A stretch of DNA of 64,000 nucleotides from Gulosibacter chungangensis (lineage in GTDB: Bacteria > Actinomycetota > Actinomycetes > Actinomycetales > Microbacteriaceae), in NCBI RefSeq assembly GCF_008831155.1, contig NZ_WBKB01000002.1:310001-374000 (forward strand), in the 5' to 3' direction. This document shows positions 36,783 through 46,986 of the stretch, piece by piece. The position numbers and the translations under genes are program-made. The notes beneath the pieces are model-generated. The model was not told the DNA's origin, did no database searches, and saw nothing but the letters and a program-made list of their open reading frames with translations. Numbering within the stretch: the stretch's first letter is position 1; the number at the start of each line of letters is the position of its first letter.

Positions 36783-37691
36783 ATGCGTGCTTTGAACCCA
36801 CTGCAAGCGCGGCTTGCCGAAATACCCGTCACGACTCGAGTGCATTCCATTCGCGGTAGCGCCACGAAAGTTTGGGAGTACGGTCCTGCCACAGCGCCAC
36901 ACACGGTGGTGCTCGTTCACGGTTTTCGGGGTACGCATCACGGGCTTGCTAATCTCATTGCCCTGCTTCCGGAAGTCCGCTTCTTGGCGCCGGACCTGCC
37001 AGGATTTGGCGAATCCACACCCCTAAACGCGGAACACTCGGTATCCGAGTACGCGAACTGGCTGCTGGAGTTTCTCGCAATCGAGGATCCCGCGGCGACG
37101 AGCACCGTGCTCGGTCACTCATTTGGTTCTATGCTCGTCGCGAGCGCCGCCTCGTGTTTGGACGGCCGGGATGTCATCTTGGTGAATCCCATCGCCGAAA
37201 ACGCCCTCCACGGGCCGGAACGTCTGCTGACGAATCTCGGTGTGTTCTACTACTGGGCGGGCGCGGTGCTCCCGAAGCCGATCGGTAAAACAATACTTTC
37301 TTCGCCGGTGATCACCAGGGTGATGAGCGAAGTGATGGCCGTGACGAAAGACCGCGCATTGCGGCAGTGGATTCATGAAGAACACGATGAACACTTTTCG
37401 GAATTCGCCGATCGCGACGTCCTCTTGGAAGCTTTTCGCGCATCCGTTTCCACGGATGTGCGCGCATTCGCCAATGCCTTACCGTCCGACACAACGTTAA
37501 TTGCGGGTGAGCGGGACCTCATCGCGCCGCTGGATGCGACCAAGCGCCTGCACGCGGCAATGCCCGGAGCAAAACTGCATGTGATTCAGGGCGTCGGGCA
37601 CCTGATCCACTACGAAACACCGAAACCTCTCGCCCGTCTGGTTCGCCAGCATCTCAATGAACAAGCTATCGAAGGAGCGTCTCATGACTGA
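36783..37691 (+). CDS. Alpha/beta hydrolase
   Basis: A 302-residue alpha/beta-fold hydrolase. VVLVHGFRGTHHG is the oxyanion-hole region, LGHSFGSMLVA the nucleophile elbow with the catalytic serine, AGERDLIAP the acid and GVGHLIHYE the histidine. The substrate is not predictable. The ATG at 36783 gives the usual N terminus; the one at 36741 is possible. TACACT starts 14 bases before 36783 and no ribosome site is visible, so it may be leaderless. Its end overlaps the next gene by 8 bases. Confidence 0.88.
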   Translation: MRALNPLQARLAEIPVTTRVHSIRGSATKVWEYGPATAPHTVVLVHGFRGTHHGLANLIALLPEVRFLAPDLPGFGESTPLNAEHSVSEYANWLLEFLAIEDPAATSTVLGHSFGSMLVASAASCLDGRDVILVNPIAENALHGPERLLTNLGVFYYWAGAVLPKPIGKTILSSPVITRVMSEVMAVTKDRALRQWIHEEHDEHFSEFADRDVLLEAFRASVSTDVRAFANALPSDTTLIAGERDLIAPLDATKRLHAAMPGAKLHVIQGVGHLIHYETPKPLARLVRQHLNEQAIEGASHD

Positions 37692-38403
37692 ACTCTCACT
37701 CTCCCTGGCAGGAAAGCTTCCTGCCGAAGTCGCAATTGTCGGCGGTAGCGGCAAGATCGCCAGGATCCTCACCGAATTACTGGTCGCCGACGGGGTCGAC
37801 GTGCGCTCGATCGTGCGCAGCGAAAAGCACGCAGAAGGACTGCGGGCACTCGGCGCCACACCCGTGCTCTGTGACATTGAGGCGACGCACGCCGATGAAC
37901 TCGCGAATGCCTTCGGGGATGCTGAGGCCGTGGTCTTTGCTGCCGGTGCGGGGCCGGGCTCGGGGGCCGCGCGCAAGCTGACGGTTGACCTCGAAGGGTC
38001 CAAGAAATCGGCGGATGCGGCGCTCCTTTCCGGTGCCATGCGCTTCGTGCAGATCAGCTTTATTGGTGCGCAGGAGCCGACCCCCGAGATCGAGGATGCG
38101 GTGTTCGCGGCCTATTGGGACGCAAAGCGGGAAGCCGATGAGTATCTTCGCAGCGTTGCCCTGGACTGGACCATTGTGAAGCCGGGCGGGTTGACCGATG
38201 ATCCGGCAACCGGTCGTGGCGAGGTGACCTTTGCGGAGATGGACCGTGGCGTGAAGACGCGACGGGCTGACGTAGCCGAACTCATCCGCCTTACGCTCGC
38301 GGATCAGCGCACGGTGTGGCGGGACTTGAGCGTCGCCGAAGGGGACACTCCGCTTGACGAAGCCATTACCGCGGCTGTGCAGGCAGCGCCGCAGTCGCAC
38401 TAG
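37684..38403 (+). CDS. NAD(P)-binding protein of the atypical SDR type
   Basis: A 239-residue Rossmann-fold protein. VAIVGGSGKIARILTELLV near the N terminus is the cofactor motif, and ALDWTIVKPGGLTDDP is typical of the atypical short-chain dehydrogenase group (SDR_a5, NmrA-like). These often act as redox sensors or epimerase-like enzymes. AAGGAG before the ATG, which overlaps the hydrolase end, shows co-expression. Function otherwise unknown. Confidence 0.87.
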   Translation: MTELSLSLAGKLPAEVAIVGGSGKIARILTELLVADGVDVRSIVRSEKHAEGLRALGATPVLCDIEATHADELANAFGDAEAVVFAAGAGPGSGAARKLTVDLEGSKKSADAALLSGAMRFVQISFIGAQEPTPEIEDAVFAAYWDAKREADEYLRSVALDWTIVKPGGLTDDPATGRGEVTFAEMDRGVKTRRADVAELIRLTLADQRTVWRDLSVAEGDTPLDEAITAAVQAAPQSH

Positions 38404-38431
38404 CGCGGCGGGACGCCTGCGCGAGCAACCC

Positions 38432-39274
38432 TTAGGCGGCCAAGAGCTTGGCCGCACCGGCGAGGACTTCGCTGATCCCTGCATCCACCCGAAAGGCTGC
38501 GAGGTGATCCAGCGGGGTCGCGCCGCGGTTGACCATCGCAATCGGTTTGCCCTGTCGATGCGCTCGATGCAGCAATCTCACGGCGGTGTTTACCGCTAGG
38601 GATGAGCCAACCACCAGTATCGAATCGGATTCGTTCACGAGGTGCTCTGCGGCTCGGGAATCCTCGGGGCGAACGAACTGACCGAACATCACCACATTCG
38701 GGGCGAGCATCCCACCGCAGACCGCGCAGGTCGGGATCACGAAGTTCGCCACTACCGCCTCGTCGACCTGTGCGTCGCCGTCGGGGTTCTCTGTGGCAGT
38801 CTGCGCAAGGGAAGCGAGATCGGGGTTGTCGGCAAGGATGCGGGTCACAATGTCTTGCCGCGACACTTCCGTGCCGCAGTCGAGGCAGCGCACAGTGCGC
38901 AGATGACCGTGGAGCTCGATTACTCGCTGGGAGCCGGCCCTCTGGTGCAGCCCATCCACGTTCTGCGTGGCGATCCCCGAAATTCTGCCGACGGATTCCA
39001 AGTCGGCAAGCGCGAAGTGGCCGGGATTCGGGGCGAACCGATCAAATCTCGGCCAGCCGAGTGCGGCTCCGGACCAGTACCGGCGGCGGCGCTCAGCGGA
39101 TGCCTGAAACGCGTCCCAGGTCATCGGGGTGCGTATCGGTGCACCGGGGGAGCGATAGTCAGGGATGCCCGAATCGGTCGAAAGCCCGGCGCCGGTGATG
39201 ACCGCGGCAGTGCGGGCTGCAAGAAAATCAGCCAGCTCTTCGGCGCCTGCGCGTACATATCCGCTGTGATCCAC
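38432..39274 (-). CDS. Sir2-family NAD-dependent deacylase
   Basis: Removes acetyl or other acyl groups from protein lysines using NAD+. The 280-residue protein has GAGLSTDSGIPDYRSP (NAD site), TQNVDGLHQRAG with the catalytic-region residues, ELHGHLRTVRC with the catalytic histidine, and zinc cysteine pairs CLDCG and CAVCG. GTG 39274 has AAAGGAG six bases upstream; the frame continues to 39514 without a site. Divergent from the methyltransferase gene. Confidence 0.93.
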   Translation of the reverse strand: MDHSGYVRAGAEELADFLAARTAAVITGAGLSTDSGIPDYRSPGAPIRTPMTWDAFQASAERRRRYWSGAALGWPRFDRFAPNPGHFALADLESVGRISGIATQNVDGLHQRAGSQRVIELHGHLRTVRCLDCGTEVSRQDIVTRILADNPDLASLAQTATENPDGDAQVDEAVVANFVIPTCAVCGGMLAPNVVMFGQFVRPEDSRAAEHLVNESDSILVVGSSLAVNTAVRLLHRAHRQGKPIAMVNRGATPLDHLAAFRVDAGISEVLAGAAKLLAA

Positions 39275-39358
39275 GCTGGACTCCTTTCGGCGTATCGGCA
39301 CCATCTGTCTACAAACATACGTGTGACCCTGAGACGAGCCTCGTGAGAAGATGCTCGG

Positions 39359-40225
39359 ATGCGCATTATCCCGATTAGCTCGCTCGAGCATCCCGGACTT
39401 GAAGATTACGCGAGCCTCACCGATGTTGCGCTGCGTCGCAAACTCGAGCCGGCGGGTGGTCTGTATATGGCCGAGTCGGAGAAGGTCATTCGACGCGCAC
39501 TCGAGGCGGGGCATCAGCCTCGGTCACTGCTCATTCAGGAGAAGTTTCTGCCGCAAGCGGAGTCGCTCTTCGCGGAGTTTCCGGAAGTGCCGGTGTTCCT
39601 TGGTAGTGCGGAGCTGCTTGAACAGCTCACTGGCTATCGGATGCATCGGGGTGTGATGGCGGCCATGCACCGCCCGGCAATGCCCGATCCCGCAGCTATC
39701 CTCCGCAGCGCGAAGACGGTGCTCGTACTTGAAGATATTGTCGATCACACCAACGTAGGGGCCGCGTTTCGCAATGCTGCCGGGATCGGTGCGGATGCGG
39801 TGTTCGTGACGCCGGAATGCGCTGATCCGCTCTATCGTCGCAGCGTGCGGGTGTCTATGGGTACGGTGCTGCAGGTGCCCTGGACCAGGCTCCCCAAGTG
39901 GTCCGAGGCGGGGCCGCTGTTTCGCGAGTACGGTTTTGAGATCGCAGCATTGGCGCTGGATGAGGATGCGGTGACGCTGCGGAATTTTGCGGCGAAACGC
40001 CCGGAAAAAGTCGCGCTGCTATTGGGAACAGAAGGCCACGGGCTCAGCCGTGCCGCGCTCGCCGAATCCGGGCATAAGATTGTCATTCCCATGCACCACG
40101 AGGTGGACTCGCTCAATGTCGCGGCTACCTCCGCCGTTGCCCTCTATGCGCTGCTTGACGATGATCCCACGGCATTCAAGACCGAAACGGACCTGTCGGT
40201 GGGTATGGATACGGTTGAAAAGTAA
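39359..40225 (+). CDS. TrmH/SpoU-family RNA 2'-O-methyltransferase
   Basis: SPOUT enzyme that methylates ribose in rRNA or tRNA with S-adenosylmethionine. The 288-residue protein has an N-terminal RNA-binding part and the three SPOUT motifs: NVGAAFRNAAGIGADAV at about residue 131, LLLGTEGHGLS at about 220 and IPMHHEVDSLNVAATSA at about 240, which form the knot. The target nucleotide cannot be read. The next helicase gene follows after 35 bases. Confidence 0.92.
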   Translation: MRIIPISSLEHPGLEDYASLTDVALRRKLEPAGGLYMAESEKVIRRALEAGHQPRSLLIQEKFLPQAESLFAEFPEVPVFLGSAELLEQLTGYRMHRGVMAAMHRPAMPDPAAILRSAKTVLVLEDIVDHTNVGAAFRNAAGIGADAVFVTPECADPLYRRSVRVSMGTVLQVPWTRLPKWSEAGPLFREYGFEIAALALDEDAVTLRNFAAKRPEKVALLLGTEGHGLSRAALAESGHKIVIPMHHEVDSLNVAATSAVALYALLDDDPTAFKTETDLSVGMDTVEK

Positions 40226-40260
40226 GTTCTTAGTTCACGAAAGCGAGGCCGAGTTTCTGC

Positions 40261-42075
40261 ATGAGTAGCGTTCCGATGGCATCGAATCGTACAGCTCATC
40301 AGGTTGGTACCTACGCCGCCGAACACCTCTCGCCGGCGTTTCCAAACCGCGCACCCCGTGGCACCGCCGGAAGCCTGCGTGCCTGGCAACAGGAGGCGCT
40401 GGACCTCTACCTGCAGAAGAAGCCGCGCGACTTTCTCGCAACCGCGACGCCCGGCGCCGGTAAGACGACCTTCGCGCTTCGCATCGCGACAGAACTACTT
40501 GCCGACGCGACGGTCAATCGGGTGATTGTGGTAGCGCCGACCGACCACCTCAAGACGCAGTGGGCGGAGGCGGCCGCCCGCGTCGGTATTCGGCTCGATC
40601 CGAAGTTCAGCAATAACCAGGGTGGTGTCTCACGTGAGTACCACGGGGTGGCCGTGACCTACGCCCAAGTTGCGATGAAGCCCTATCTGCACGAACACCT
40701 GTGCGGTTCCGCCCGGACGCTGGTGATCATGGATGAGATTCACCACGGCGGTGACAGCCTCACCTGGGGTGATGCGCTGCACGATGCCTATGAGCACGCC
40801 GATCGGCGGCTGTCTCTGACCGGAACTCCGTTTCGTTCGGACACGGCACCGATTCCTTTCGTGCGCTACGAACGAGACGGTGAAGGTATCCGCGTCTCGC
40901 AGGCGGATTACACATACGGGTATGGAAATGCTCTTGCGGACGGTGTCGTGCGTCCGGTCATGTTCATGGCGTATTCCGGGAACGTGCGCTGGCGGGATAC
41001 CTACGGTGAAGAGATGGCGGCGGGGCTCGCCGACGACAACACCAAAGACATCGTTTCGCAGGCCTGGCGCACGGCGCTTGACCCGAATGGTGACTGGATC
41101 CAGCAGGTCATTCAGGCAGCTGATCAACGGTTAACCGAAATTCGCCAGGACGTGCCGGATGCCGGTGGGCTCGTGATTGCCACCGATCACGAAGCGGCGC
41201 GTGGTTATGCGGCGCTGATCGAACACCTCACCGGTACCAAACCCGCGCTTATTTTGAGTGATGATCCCGGCGCCTCGGATCGTATTTCGAGTTTTGCCGC
41301 CTCGAACGAACGCTGGATGGTCGCGGTGCGGATGGTTTCCGAGGGTGTTGACGTGCCACGCTTGTGCGTGGGCGTCTATGCCACGAGCTCATCCACGCCG
41401 CTGTTCTTTGCGCAGGCAATTGGTCGATTCGTGCGGGCCCGGCGCAAGGGTGAAACCGCAACAGTGTTCATCCCTTCGGTCCCCAAGCTTGCGGCGCTCG
41501 CTCACGAGCTCGAACTCGAACGGGATCACGCGCTTGACCGGCGCACCAAAGAGGAAGAAAACCTCGGCGCGGGGATGACCGAAGAGGAGAGGGAACTCGC
41601 CGAAGCCCAAAAGGAAGATCAGGCTTCGAGTGAATTGACGACTTATAAGTTCGAGGCGCTCTCTTCAGAAGCGCAGTTTGAACGGGTGCTCTATGACGGC
41701 GGTGATTTTGGCTACGCGGCCGAAGTCGGCTCGCTTGAAGAGCTCGAGTACCTGGGCCTGCCGGGCATCCTGGAGGCAGAAGAAGTCTCTGCGGTTCTCG
41801 AGGCGAGGGCGAAAAAGCAGGAGAGCATCCAAGACGCCCGTGCCAATCGGAAGCTTCACGATGGGCACCAGACGGTGCAGCCGCTGCACCGCACCCTCAA
41901 GGAACAGCGCACGCTGCTGAATTCACTGGTGGGTCTCTATGCCCGGCAAAAAGAACTGCCGCACGGGAAGGTGCACGGTTGGTTGCGAGCCACCTGCGGA
42001 GGGCCGGCGGTGGCGCAGGCCACCTCGCACCAGATTCAACAGCGCATCGATCTGCTGCGCAAGAAGCTGCACTGA
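40261..42075 (+). CDS. DEAD/DEAH-box SF2 helicase
   Basis: A 604-residue superfamily 2 helicase of the Rad25/SSL2-like type. Walker A TPGAGKTT at residues 63-70, motif II DEIHH at 158-162, motif III LSLTGTPFRSD at about 185, and motif VI FFAQAIGRFVRARRKGET near 390. The C-terminal 170 residues are charged with a conserved SSEAQFERVLYDGGDFG segment. Its pairing with the SPOUT methyltransferase hints at RNA processing, but a DNA role is equally possible. ATG 40261 has no strong ribosome site; ATG five codons on is an alternative. Confidence 0.9.
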   Translation: MSSVPMASNRTAHQVGTYAAEHLSPAFPNRAPRGTAGSLRAWQQEALDLYLQKKPRDFLATATPGAGKTTFALRIATELLADATVNRVIVVAPTDHLKTQWAEAAARVGIRLDPKFSNNQGGVSREYHGVAVTYAQVAMKPYLHEHLCGSARTLVIMDEIHHGGDSLTWGDALHDAYEHADRRLSLTGTPFRSDTAPIPFVRYERDGEGIRVSQADYTYGYGNALADGVVRPVMFMAYSGNVRWRDTYGEEMAAGLADDNTKDIVSQAWRTALDPNGDWIQQVIQAADQRLTEIRQDVPDAGGLVIATDHEAARGYAALIEHLTGTKPALILSDDPGASDRISSFAASNERWMVAVRMVSEGVDVPRLCVGVYATSSSTPLFFAQAIGRFVRARRKGETATVFIPSVPKLAALAHELELERDHALDRRTKEEENLGAGMTEEERELAEAQKEDQASSELTTYKFEALSSEAQFERVLYDGGDFGYAAEVGSLEELEYLGLPGILEAEEVSAVLEARAKKQESIQDARANRKLHDGHQTVQPLHRTLKEQRTLLNSLVGLYARQKELPHGKVHGWLRATCGGPAVAQATSHQIQQRIDLLRKKLH

Positions 42076-42156
42076 GTAGTAGCGAACGGGAAGCGGTGCC
42101 GAGAAGTTGCGCCGAGAGGCTGCAATACGCCCGGTGCTTGACCGCAGTGCTTCGGG

Positions 42157-42837
42157 CTACCGTTCAGCTTGATGTTCCCGTCGAGCCTTGCGGATCTTAT
42201 GCACGATGTACCAGAGGATGACCGACGCCACGACGGCGATCACGATGTATTGGAACCAGCCCGCGGCTTGCTCGAGGACCTCCCAATTCGATCCGAGTGC
42301 GAATCCGCCGTACACGAAAATGGTGTTCCAGATTGCCGAGCCACAGAGGGTGAGGAGCCCAAACTTCCACCAGGACATTCGCTCCACACCGGCTGGAATC
42401 GAGATCAGCGAGCGAAAGATGGGCACCATGCGTCCGAAGAAGACGGTCCAATAGCCATGCTTATTGAACCAGCCGATGGTCTTATCAATGTCATCCCGAT
42501 CGACCAGCGGCAACATACTGAGGAGCTTTACCGTACGGTCGTGGCCCAACCAGGCACCGAGCCCGTACAGCGCGTAAGCGCCTAATACCGAGCCCGCAGT
42601 TGCCCAGATGAGCGCAGCCACCCAGGTGAACTGCCCGGCGGCACTGCCAGCGGTAAAACCTGCGAGCGGCAAGATTATTTCCGAGGGGATGGGCGGGAAC
42701 AGATTCTCGAGAAACACCAGTAATGCGACACCGGGTGCCCCGAGGAAGTTCATCAGGGACACCGCCCAATCGCCGATGGCTCCAAACGCTGAGGGCTCGG
42801 TGGCGGATTGGCTGAGCACGGTGGTTAGGGAAGTCAC
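42157..42837 (-). CDS. DedA-family membrane protein
   Basis: A 226-residue inner-membrane protein of the DedA/VTT family; members flip or transport lipids, including undecaprenyl phosphate. Signature segments are FLENLFPPIPSEIILPLAG and FFGRMVPIFRSLISIPAG, with about five hydrophobic helices and a basic C-terminal tail. GTG start nine bases after the end of the RNB gene, so they probably share a transcript. uppP at 46121 acts on the same lipid carrier, though it is not in the same operon. Confidence 0.92.
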   Translation of the reverse strand: MTSLTTVLSQSATEPSAFGAIGDWAVSLMNFLGAPGVALLVFLENLFPPIPSEIILPLAGFTAGSAAGQFTWVAALIWATAGSVLGAYALYGLGAWLGHDRTVKLLSMLPLVDRDDIDKTIGWFNKHGYWTVFFGRMVPIFRSLISIPAGVERMSWWKFGLLTLCGSAIWNTIFVYGGFALGSNWEVLEQAAGWFQYIVIAVVASVILWYIVHKIRKARREHQAER

Positions 42838-42846
42838 TCGGCAAGC

Positions 42847-44415
42847 CTAGCCACGGGGAGTGTCTTGCACCCGGGGGTTTTCCGGAACCTTTGCTTCCGT
42901 CGTTGTTGCCGGGGGAGTGTCCGCGGGATAAGCAAATCGAACCCGTCTTTCGGCCACATTGGCTTCGACGAGCCGAACGCGGATGCGCTTGCCGTGTGGA
43001 ACATCGCCGCGGCACTGTGCAATTACCGGCGGCTGATAGACGAAGATTTCAGCATGGTGATCACCATCGCCGCCGCGGAGTAGACCCGCGTCAAACACTT
43101 CGTTCACGGAGTCTCGTAGGGCCACTGCCTCGGCGAGATTGATGGCTTCATTCTCCACTGCAGCGGAGCGCTGTCCGGAGGACTGCAGCAGACCGGGTAG
43201 CTCCGGTAACGCTTCGAGTATCTCCGGCGGCACACTACCGGTGATTGAGAGATCTTTCTCGCGCAGATCTACCCAGTGCTCGCCGTAGCTAAGGCACGCT
43301 TCGCTGACAAAGCGGTCGCCAAGCCTGCGGATGGGTGCAGTGGCATGCGCGTATTCACTTGCGACCCCGGCATGCCAGGTGGATTCGGCCGTTGGACGTT
43401 CAGTGAAGGCTAGGTATCCTGATCCACGCAATAGTCTTGTCGCCGCCGAATTGAGCGCGAGGGTAGCCGGATCCGTCGGGTCAAGGCTTGCCAAAAGCAT
43501 GCCGGGGGAGTCGGCTGAATTTACGCGGATGCCGAGAGCCCGAGCAGCGCGAAAGAATCGCGCCACGGTTTCGTCATCGGGGGCCGGTAGCGTCCGCAAC
43601 AGGCCTACGCCACCGGCGAGCATGATGCGCGCGGCAGCGAATCCCGTTGCGAGCGAGCACTCGGCATTCCACGCATCCATCCGTGTGCGTGGCTCGAGCC
43701 GCAACTGCCACGCGGTGCCATCGAATTCCAGATCCTGCTCGGGCAATTGCAATTCAATTGCGCCGCGGGCACGGCCCCGTTCCTCGCGCAGGGCACCAAA
43801 TTCGGGAAGCAGAGCTATCGGCTCGGGAAGACGCTCACCGAGGTCATACTGCCCCTGCAGCGTGGGGTAGTCGAGACGTTCGCGCACGTGGATGAGCGCG
43901 CGGCGTACGCGAGCACGTGTGAGCGCCGCGGTGCTGTCAAACTCGAGTTGCCACAGTACGGCGGGCCGATCTTCACTGGCAACCAGGCTGGCGATTGATT
44001 CGCTCAGGATGCGCGGATGCAGTGGCACGTTGCCATCGGGAAGATAGACGGTTTCACCGCGCCGACGAGCCTCAACATCAACCGGATCACCGGGGCGGAC
44101 AAACGCGCCCACATCAGCGATAGCGTAGTAGAGCGTGAACCCCTCGGACGCTACTTCGGTACCGCGGCGAATCAGCACCGCCTGGTCGAGGTCCTTGGAA
44201 CCCGGTGGATCAATGGTGACAAAGGGCAGATCGCGTGCATCCACGCGGGCATCGGCGAACGCATCCTGAGCCCGCGCAGCGGCAGTCTCCACTGCCTCCG
44301 GGAACTCTGTGGCGAGGTCGTATTTCTCACGAATCGGCCCAAAGTCAAGGTCGGCAATGGTCATTGTTGCTGACGACTGACTATTCTCAGGGTGTGCGCT
44401 TGAGGTCTCACTCAT
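42847..44415 (-). CDS. RNB-domain ribonuclease (RNase II/R-like)
   Basis: A 522-residue 3'-5' exoribonuclease relative. The RNB active site is visible as TIDPPGSKDLDQAVLI with its metal-binding aspartates at about residues 67-80, followed by YAIADVGAFVRPG. It lacks the N-terminal cold-shock domains and has only a short C-terminal RNA-binding part, as in the compact actinobacterial group. ATG start. It lies downstream of tRNA-Leu on the same strand, with a terminator between. Confidence 0.9.
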   Translation of the reverse strand: MSETSSAHPENSQSSATMTIADLDFGPIREKYDLATEFPEAVETAAARAQDAFADARVDARDLPFVTIDPPGSKDLDQAVLIRRGTEVASEGFTLYYAIADVGAFVRPGDPVDVEARRRGETVYLPDGNVPLHPRILSESIASLVASEDRPAVLWQLEFDSTAALTRARVRRALIHVRERLDYPTLQGQYDLGERLPEPIALLPEFGALREERGRARGAIELQLPEQDLEFDGTAWQLRLEPRTRMDAWNAECSLATGFAAARIMLAGGVGLLRTLPAPDDETVARFFRAARALGIRVNSADSPGMLLASLDPTDPATLALNSAATRLLRGSGYLAFTERPTAESTWHAGVASEYAHATAPIRRLGDRFVSEACLSYGEHWVDLREKDLSITGSVPPEILEALPELPGLLQSSGQRSAAVENEAINLAEAVALRDSVNEVFDAGLLRGGDGDHHAEIFVYQPPVIAQCRGDVPHGKRIRVRLVEANVAERRVRFAYPADTPPATTTEAKVPENPRVQDTPRG

Positions 44416-44478
44416 GTCGCGAGGCTAGCGCAACCGAATCTCGCCGCACTGGCAATGCCGTCCACGGAGGAAATGGAA

Positions 44479-44514
44479 TTGGCCCCGGAGAGATTCTCAT
44501 CTCTCCGGGGCCAA
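44479..44514 (-). terminator. Terminator after tRNA-Leu
   Basis: A 15-base-pair perfect stem (ggccccggagag core) with loop ttctca, directly 3' of the tRNA gene on the minus strand and before the RNB gene. Confidence 0.8.
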
Positions 44515-44524
44515 CTGCTCCGCG

Positions 44525-44610
44525 TGCGCGAAGGGGGACTTGAACCCCCACGACCTAATACGGTCACTAGCACCTCAAGCTAGCGCGTCTACCAATTCCG
44601 CCACCCGCGC
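44525..44610 (-). tRNA. tRNA-Leu (anticodon GAG)
   Basis: The minus strand folds as a class II tRNA of 86 bases. Acceptor arms are GCGCGGG and UUCGCGC with discriminator A; the D-arm contains GGCGGAAUUGGUAGACGC; the anticodon stem CUAGC/GCUAG holds loop UUGAGGU, anticodon GAG, which reads CUC and CUU leucine codons. A long variable arm follows, then a T-arm with GGGGGUUCAAGUCCCCC. CCA is not encoded. Confidence 0.96.
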
Positions 44611-44754
44611 GAAGTGTGTTTCCATTTGCTTTTCAACTCCTGGGCACGAAGGAATACATTAGCAATACTTTTCGGGAGCACGCAAATCGAAGTTTCCGTG
44701 TCGGCGTGTTGCGTTGTAAATATGGGAAACACGCCGATTCATTAGGCTAGGGCC

Positions 44755-46071
44755 ATGACCTCGGAAAACGCACTTCTTCAGGACCCAACAGTGGTCGCTA
44801 CCCGCGACCTGATTCGTATCAACACCACCAACTGGGGTGGTGGCAAGAGCGAGGGGGAGCGGGAAGCCGCCGAGTATTTGGAAGCCCGACTGAAGGGCAT
44901 GGGGCTCGAGACCACGGTCTTCGAGTCCGAGCCGCGACGCACCTCCGTGGTTGCGCGGGTTGCAGGGCGGAATCCAGACAAGCCCGCCTTGGTCGTGCAC
45001 GGGCACACGGATGTGGTGCCGAGTAACGCGGCCGACTGGAGCGTTGATCCCTTCCGTGCCGAGGTAAAGGACGGTTGCATCTGGGGCCGCGGCGCCGTGG
45101 ACATGAAAAATATGGATGCCATGATCGTCACGGCTCTCGAGCAGATTCAGGCGCAGGGCCAGCAGCCCGAGCGGGATCTCATCATCGCGTTCTTCGCCGA
45201 TGAAGAAGACGGCGGCAAGCTTGGGGCTCACTATGCGGTAACCGAATTCCCCGAGCTCTTTGCCGGAGCCACCGAAGCGATTAGCGAGGTGGGCGGTTAT
45301 TCCGTCGCGGTGGATGGCAAGCGCGCATATCTCCTGCAGACCGGCGAAAAGGGGATGCTGTGGTTCCGGCTGCGATCGAAGCGGCTCGCCGGACACGGCT
45401 CGCGGTTTATCGCCCGCGAGGACAATGCCGTCACCGCTCTCGCTGAGGCGCTGGTGCGACTCACCAAGCATGACTGGTCCATGCGTCTTACGGAGACCAC
45501 CCGGGGCACCATCGAAGCGTTGTGTGTGCTCACCGGTGAGGACCCTACGCAAATTTCCCCGGATGAAATTGTGCTGCGCACGGGTTCCGCATCCAGTTGG
45601 CTGACCGCATCCCTGCGAACCACCGTGAACCCGACCATGCTCGATGCCGGCTACAAGGTCAACGTGATTCCCGCTGAGGCGATGGTGGCGATTGACGCGC
45701 GACCCCTGCCAGGGGAGGAAGGCGCGTTTCTCGAGCAGGTACGCGAGATCGTCGGTCCGGACATCGAGGTGGAAATCGATTGGGAGTTCCTCGGTACCGA
45801 GGCACCGTCCTCGGGGCCGCTGGTGGATGCCGCGCTCGGCGCGCTGGACCGTCACGATCCGGGAGCGATCATCATTCCGTATCTGCTGCCAGCCGGCACC
45901 GACAATAAGTCCCTGGCGCGGCTGGGGATCAACGGCTACGGCTTTGCGCCGCTGAAGCTCCCGCTCGACTTGGACTTCCCAGCGATGTTCCACGGTGTCG
46001 ACGAACGTGTGCCGCTCGAATCGCTCGTCTTCGGTCGTGAGGTGCTGGCAGACTTTTTGCTGAGCTACTAG
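44755..46071 (+). CDS. M20-family metallopeptidase (dipeptidase)
   Basis: Cytoplasmic zinc peptidase of the M20 family. The 438-residue protein has metal-site motifs HGHTDVVP at about residues 81-88, RGAVDMKN at about 115, [10 protein letters not shown] at about 149, the lid-domain segment HGSRF, and the C-terminal [10 protein letters not shown] with a ligand histidine. It probably splits dipeptides or deacylates N-acyl amino acids. There is no ribosome site; TAGGCT begins 12 bases before the ATG, so the mRNA may be leaderless. Confidence 0.92.
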   Translation: MTSENALLQDPTVVATRDLIRINTTNWGGGKSEGEREAAEYLEARLKGMGLETTVFESEPRRTSVVARVAGRNPDKPALVVHGHTDVVPSNAADWSVDPFRAEVKDGCIWGRGAVDMKNMDAMIVTALEQIQAQGQQPERDLIIAFFADEEDGGKLGAHYAVTEFPELFAGATEAISEVGGYSVAVDGKRAYLLQTGEKGMLWFRLRSKRLAGHGSRFIAREDNAVTALAEALVRLTKHDWSMRLTETTRGTIEALCVLTGEDPTQISPDEIVLRTGSASSWLTASLRTTVNPTMLDAGYKVNVIPAEAMVAIDARPLPGEEGAFLEQVREIVGPDIEVEIDWEFLGTEAPSSGPLVDAALGALDRHDPGAIIIPYLLPAGTDNKSLARLGINGYGFAPLKLPLDLDFPAMFHGVDERVPLESLVFGREVLADFLLSY

Positions 46072-46120
46072 GGGCGTACACTTACCCGCTGGTGTTGAAG
46101 CAATCGAAAAGGTCGGGTGC

Positions 46121-46966
46121 ATGAGCTGGTTTGATGCAATCGTGTTGGCGATCGTCCAGGGACTCACGGAGTTCCTTCCGATCTCATCCAGCGCCCACGT
46201 GCGCATTGTTGGTGAGTGGATCGGTAATGCTGATCCCGGCGCGACGTTTACGGCCATCATCCAGATCGGTACCGAACTCGCGGTGCTCGTGTTCTTCTGG
46301 CAAGACATCGTGCGGGTGATTCGCCATTGGTGGGGTTCGCTGCGCGGCAAGGTGCCGAAAAACGATCCGGATGCACGGATGGGGTGGCTCATCATCATCG
46401 GTTCGATCCCGATCGTGCTGCTCGGAGTGCTGCTGCAGGACTTCATCCGCTCACAGTTCCGCTCGCTGTGGATCGTGGCGACCACGCTGATCGTCTTCGG
46501 GATCATCTTGGGAATCGCGGATGTGCTCGGCAAACGAGAGAAGCAACTCGACAAGCTCGATGTGAAAGACGGCATCATTTACGGGTTCGCTCAAGCACTC
46601 TCGCTGATCCCCGGGGTATCTCGTTCTGGCGGCACGATTACCGCGGGCCGACTCATGGGCTACGACCGTCCCTCAGCGGCACGATATTCCTTCCTGCTGG
46701 CGATTCCAGCCGTCCTCGGCTCCGGAGGTTACGAGCTCTACAACGCCTTGACGGAGTCATCGGATGCCACCGCAATCGCGTGGGGTCCCACGATCCTGGC
46801 CACGATCATCGCGTTCATAGTGGGCTGGGTGGTCATTAAGTTCCTCATGAAGTGGGTGGAAACCAGAAGCTTCATGCCGTTTGTGATCTATCGAATCGCG
46901 CTGGGAACGCTGCTGTTCGTGCTGCTCGCGTTCGGGGCAATTGACCCGCTTTCAGGAGCCGCCTAA
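46121..46966 (+). CDS. uppP: Undecaprenyl-diphosphate phosphatase
   Basis: Recycles the lipid carrier undecaprenyl phosphate for cell wall synthesis; also linked to bacitracin tolerance. The 281-residue membrane protein has [13 protein letters not shown] with the catalytic-region glutamate and serines, and [13 protein letters not shown], with about eight helices. AAAAGG lies before the ATG. It precedes mshC, a neighbourhood conserved in actinobacteria. Confidence 0.96.
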   Translation: MSWFDAIVLAIVQGLTEFLPISSSAHVRIVGEWIGNADPGATFTAIIQIGTELAVLVFFWQDIVRVIRHWWGSLRGKVPKNDPDARMGWLIIIGSIPIVLLGVLLQDFIRSQFRSLWIVATTLIVFGIILGIADVLGKREKQLDKLDVKDGIIYGFAQALSLIPGVSRSGGTITAGRLMGYDRPSAARYSFLLAIPAVLGSGGYELYNALTESSDATAIAWGPTILATIIAFIVGWVVIKFLMKWVETRSFMPFVIYRIALGTLLFVLLAFGAIDPLSGAA

Positions 46967-46986
46967 CAACTGCGTAAACTGGGCGC

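Noticed and set aside
42076-42156. Possible terminator between the helicase and DedA genes
   Set aside because: Only a five-base gcccg/cgggc stem is visible; too weak to list.
44659-46578. Very long open frame (639 codons) opposite the M20 peptidase and uppP
   Set aside because: Mirror of coding sequence with strong third-position G/C; the plus-strand genes have full family motifs and the opposite protein has none.
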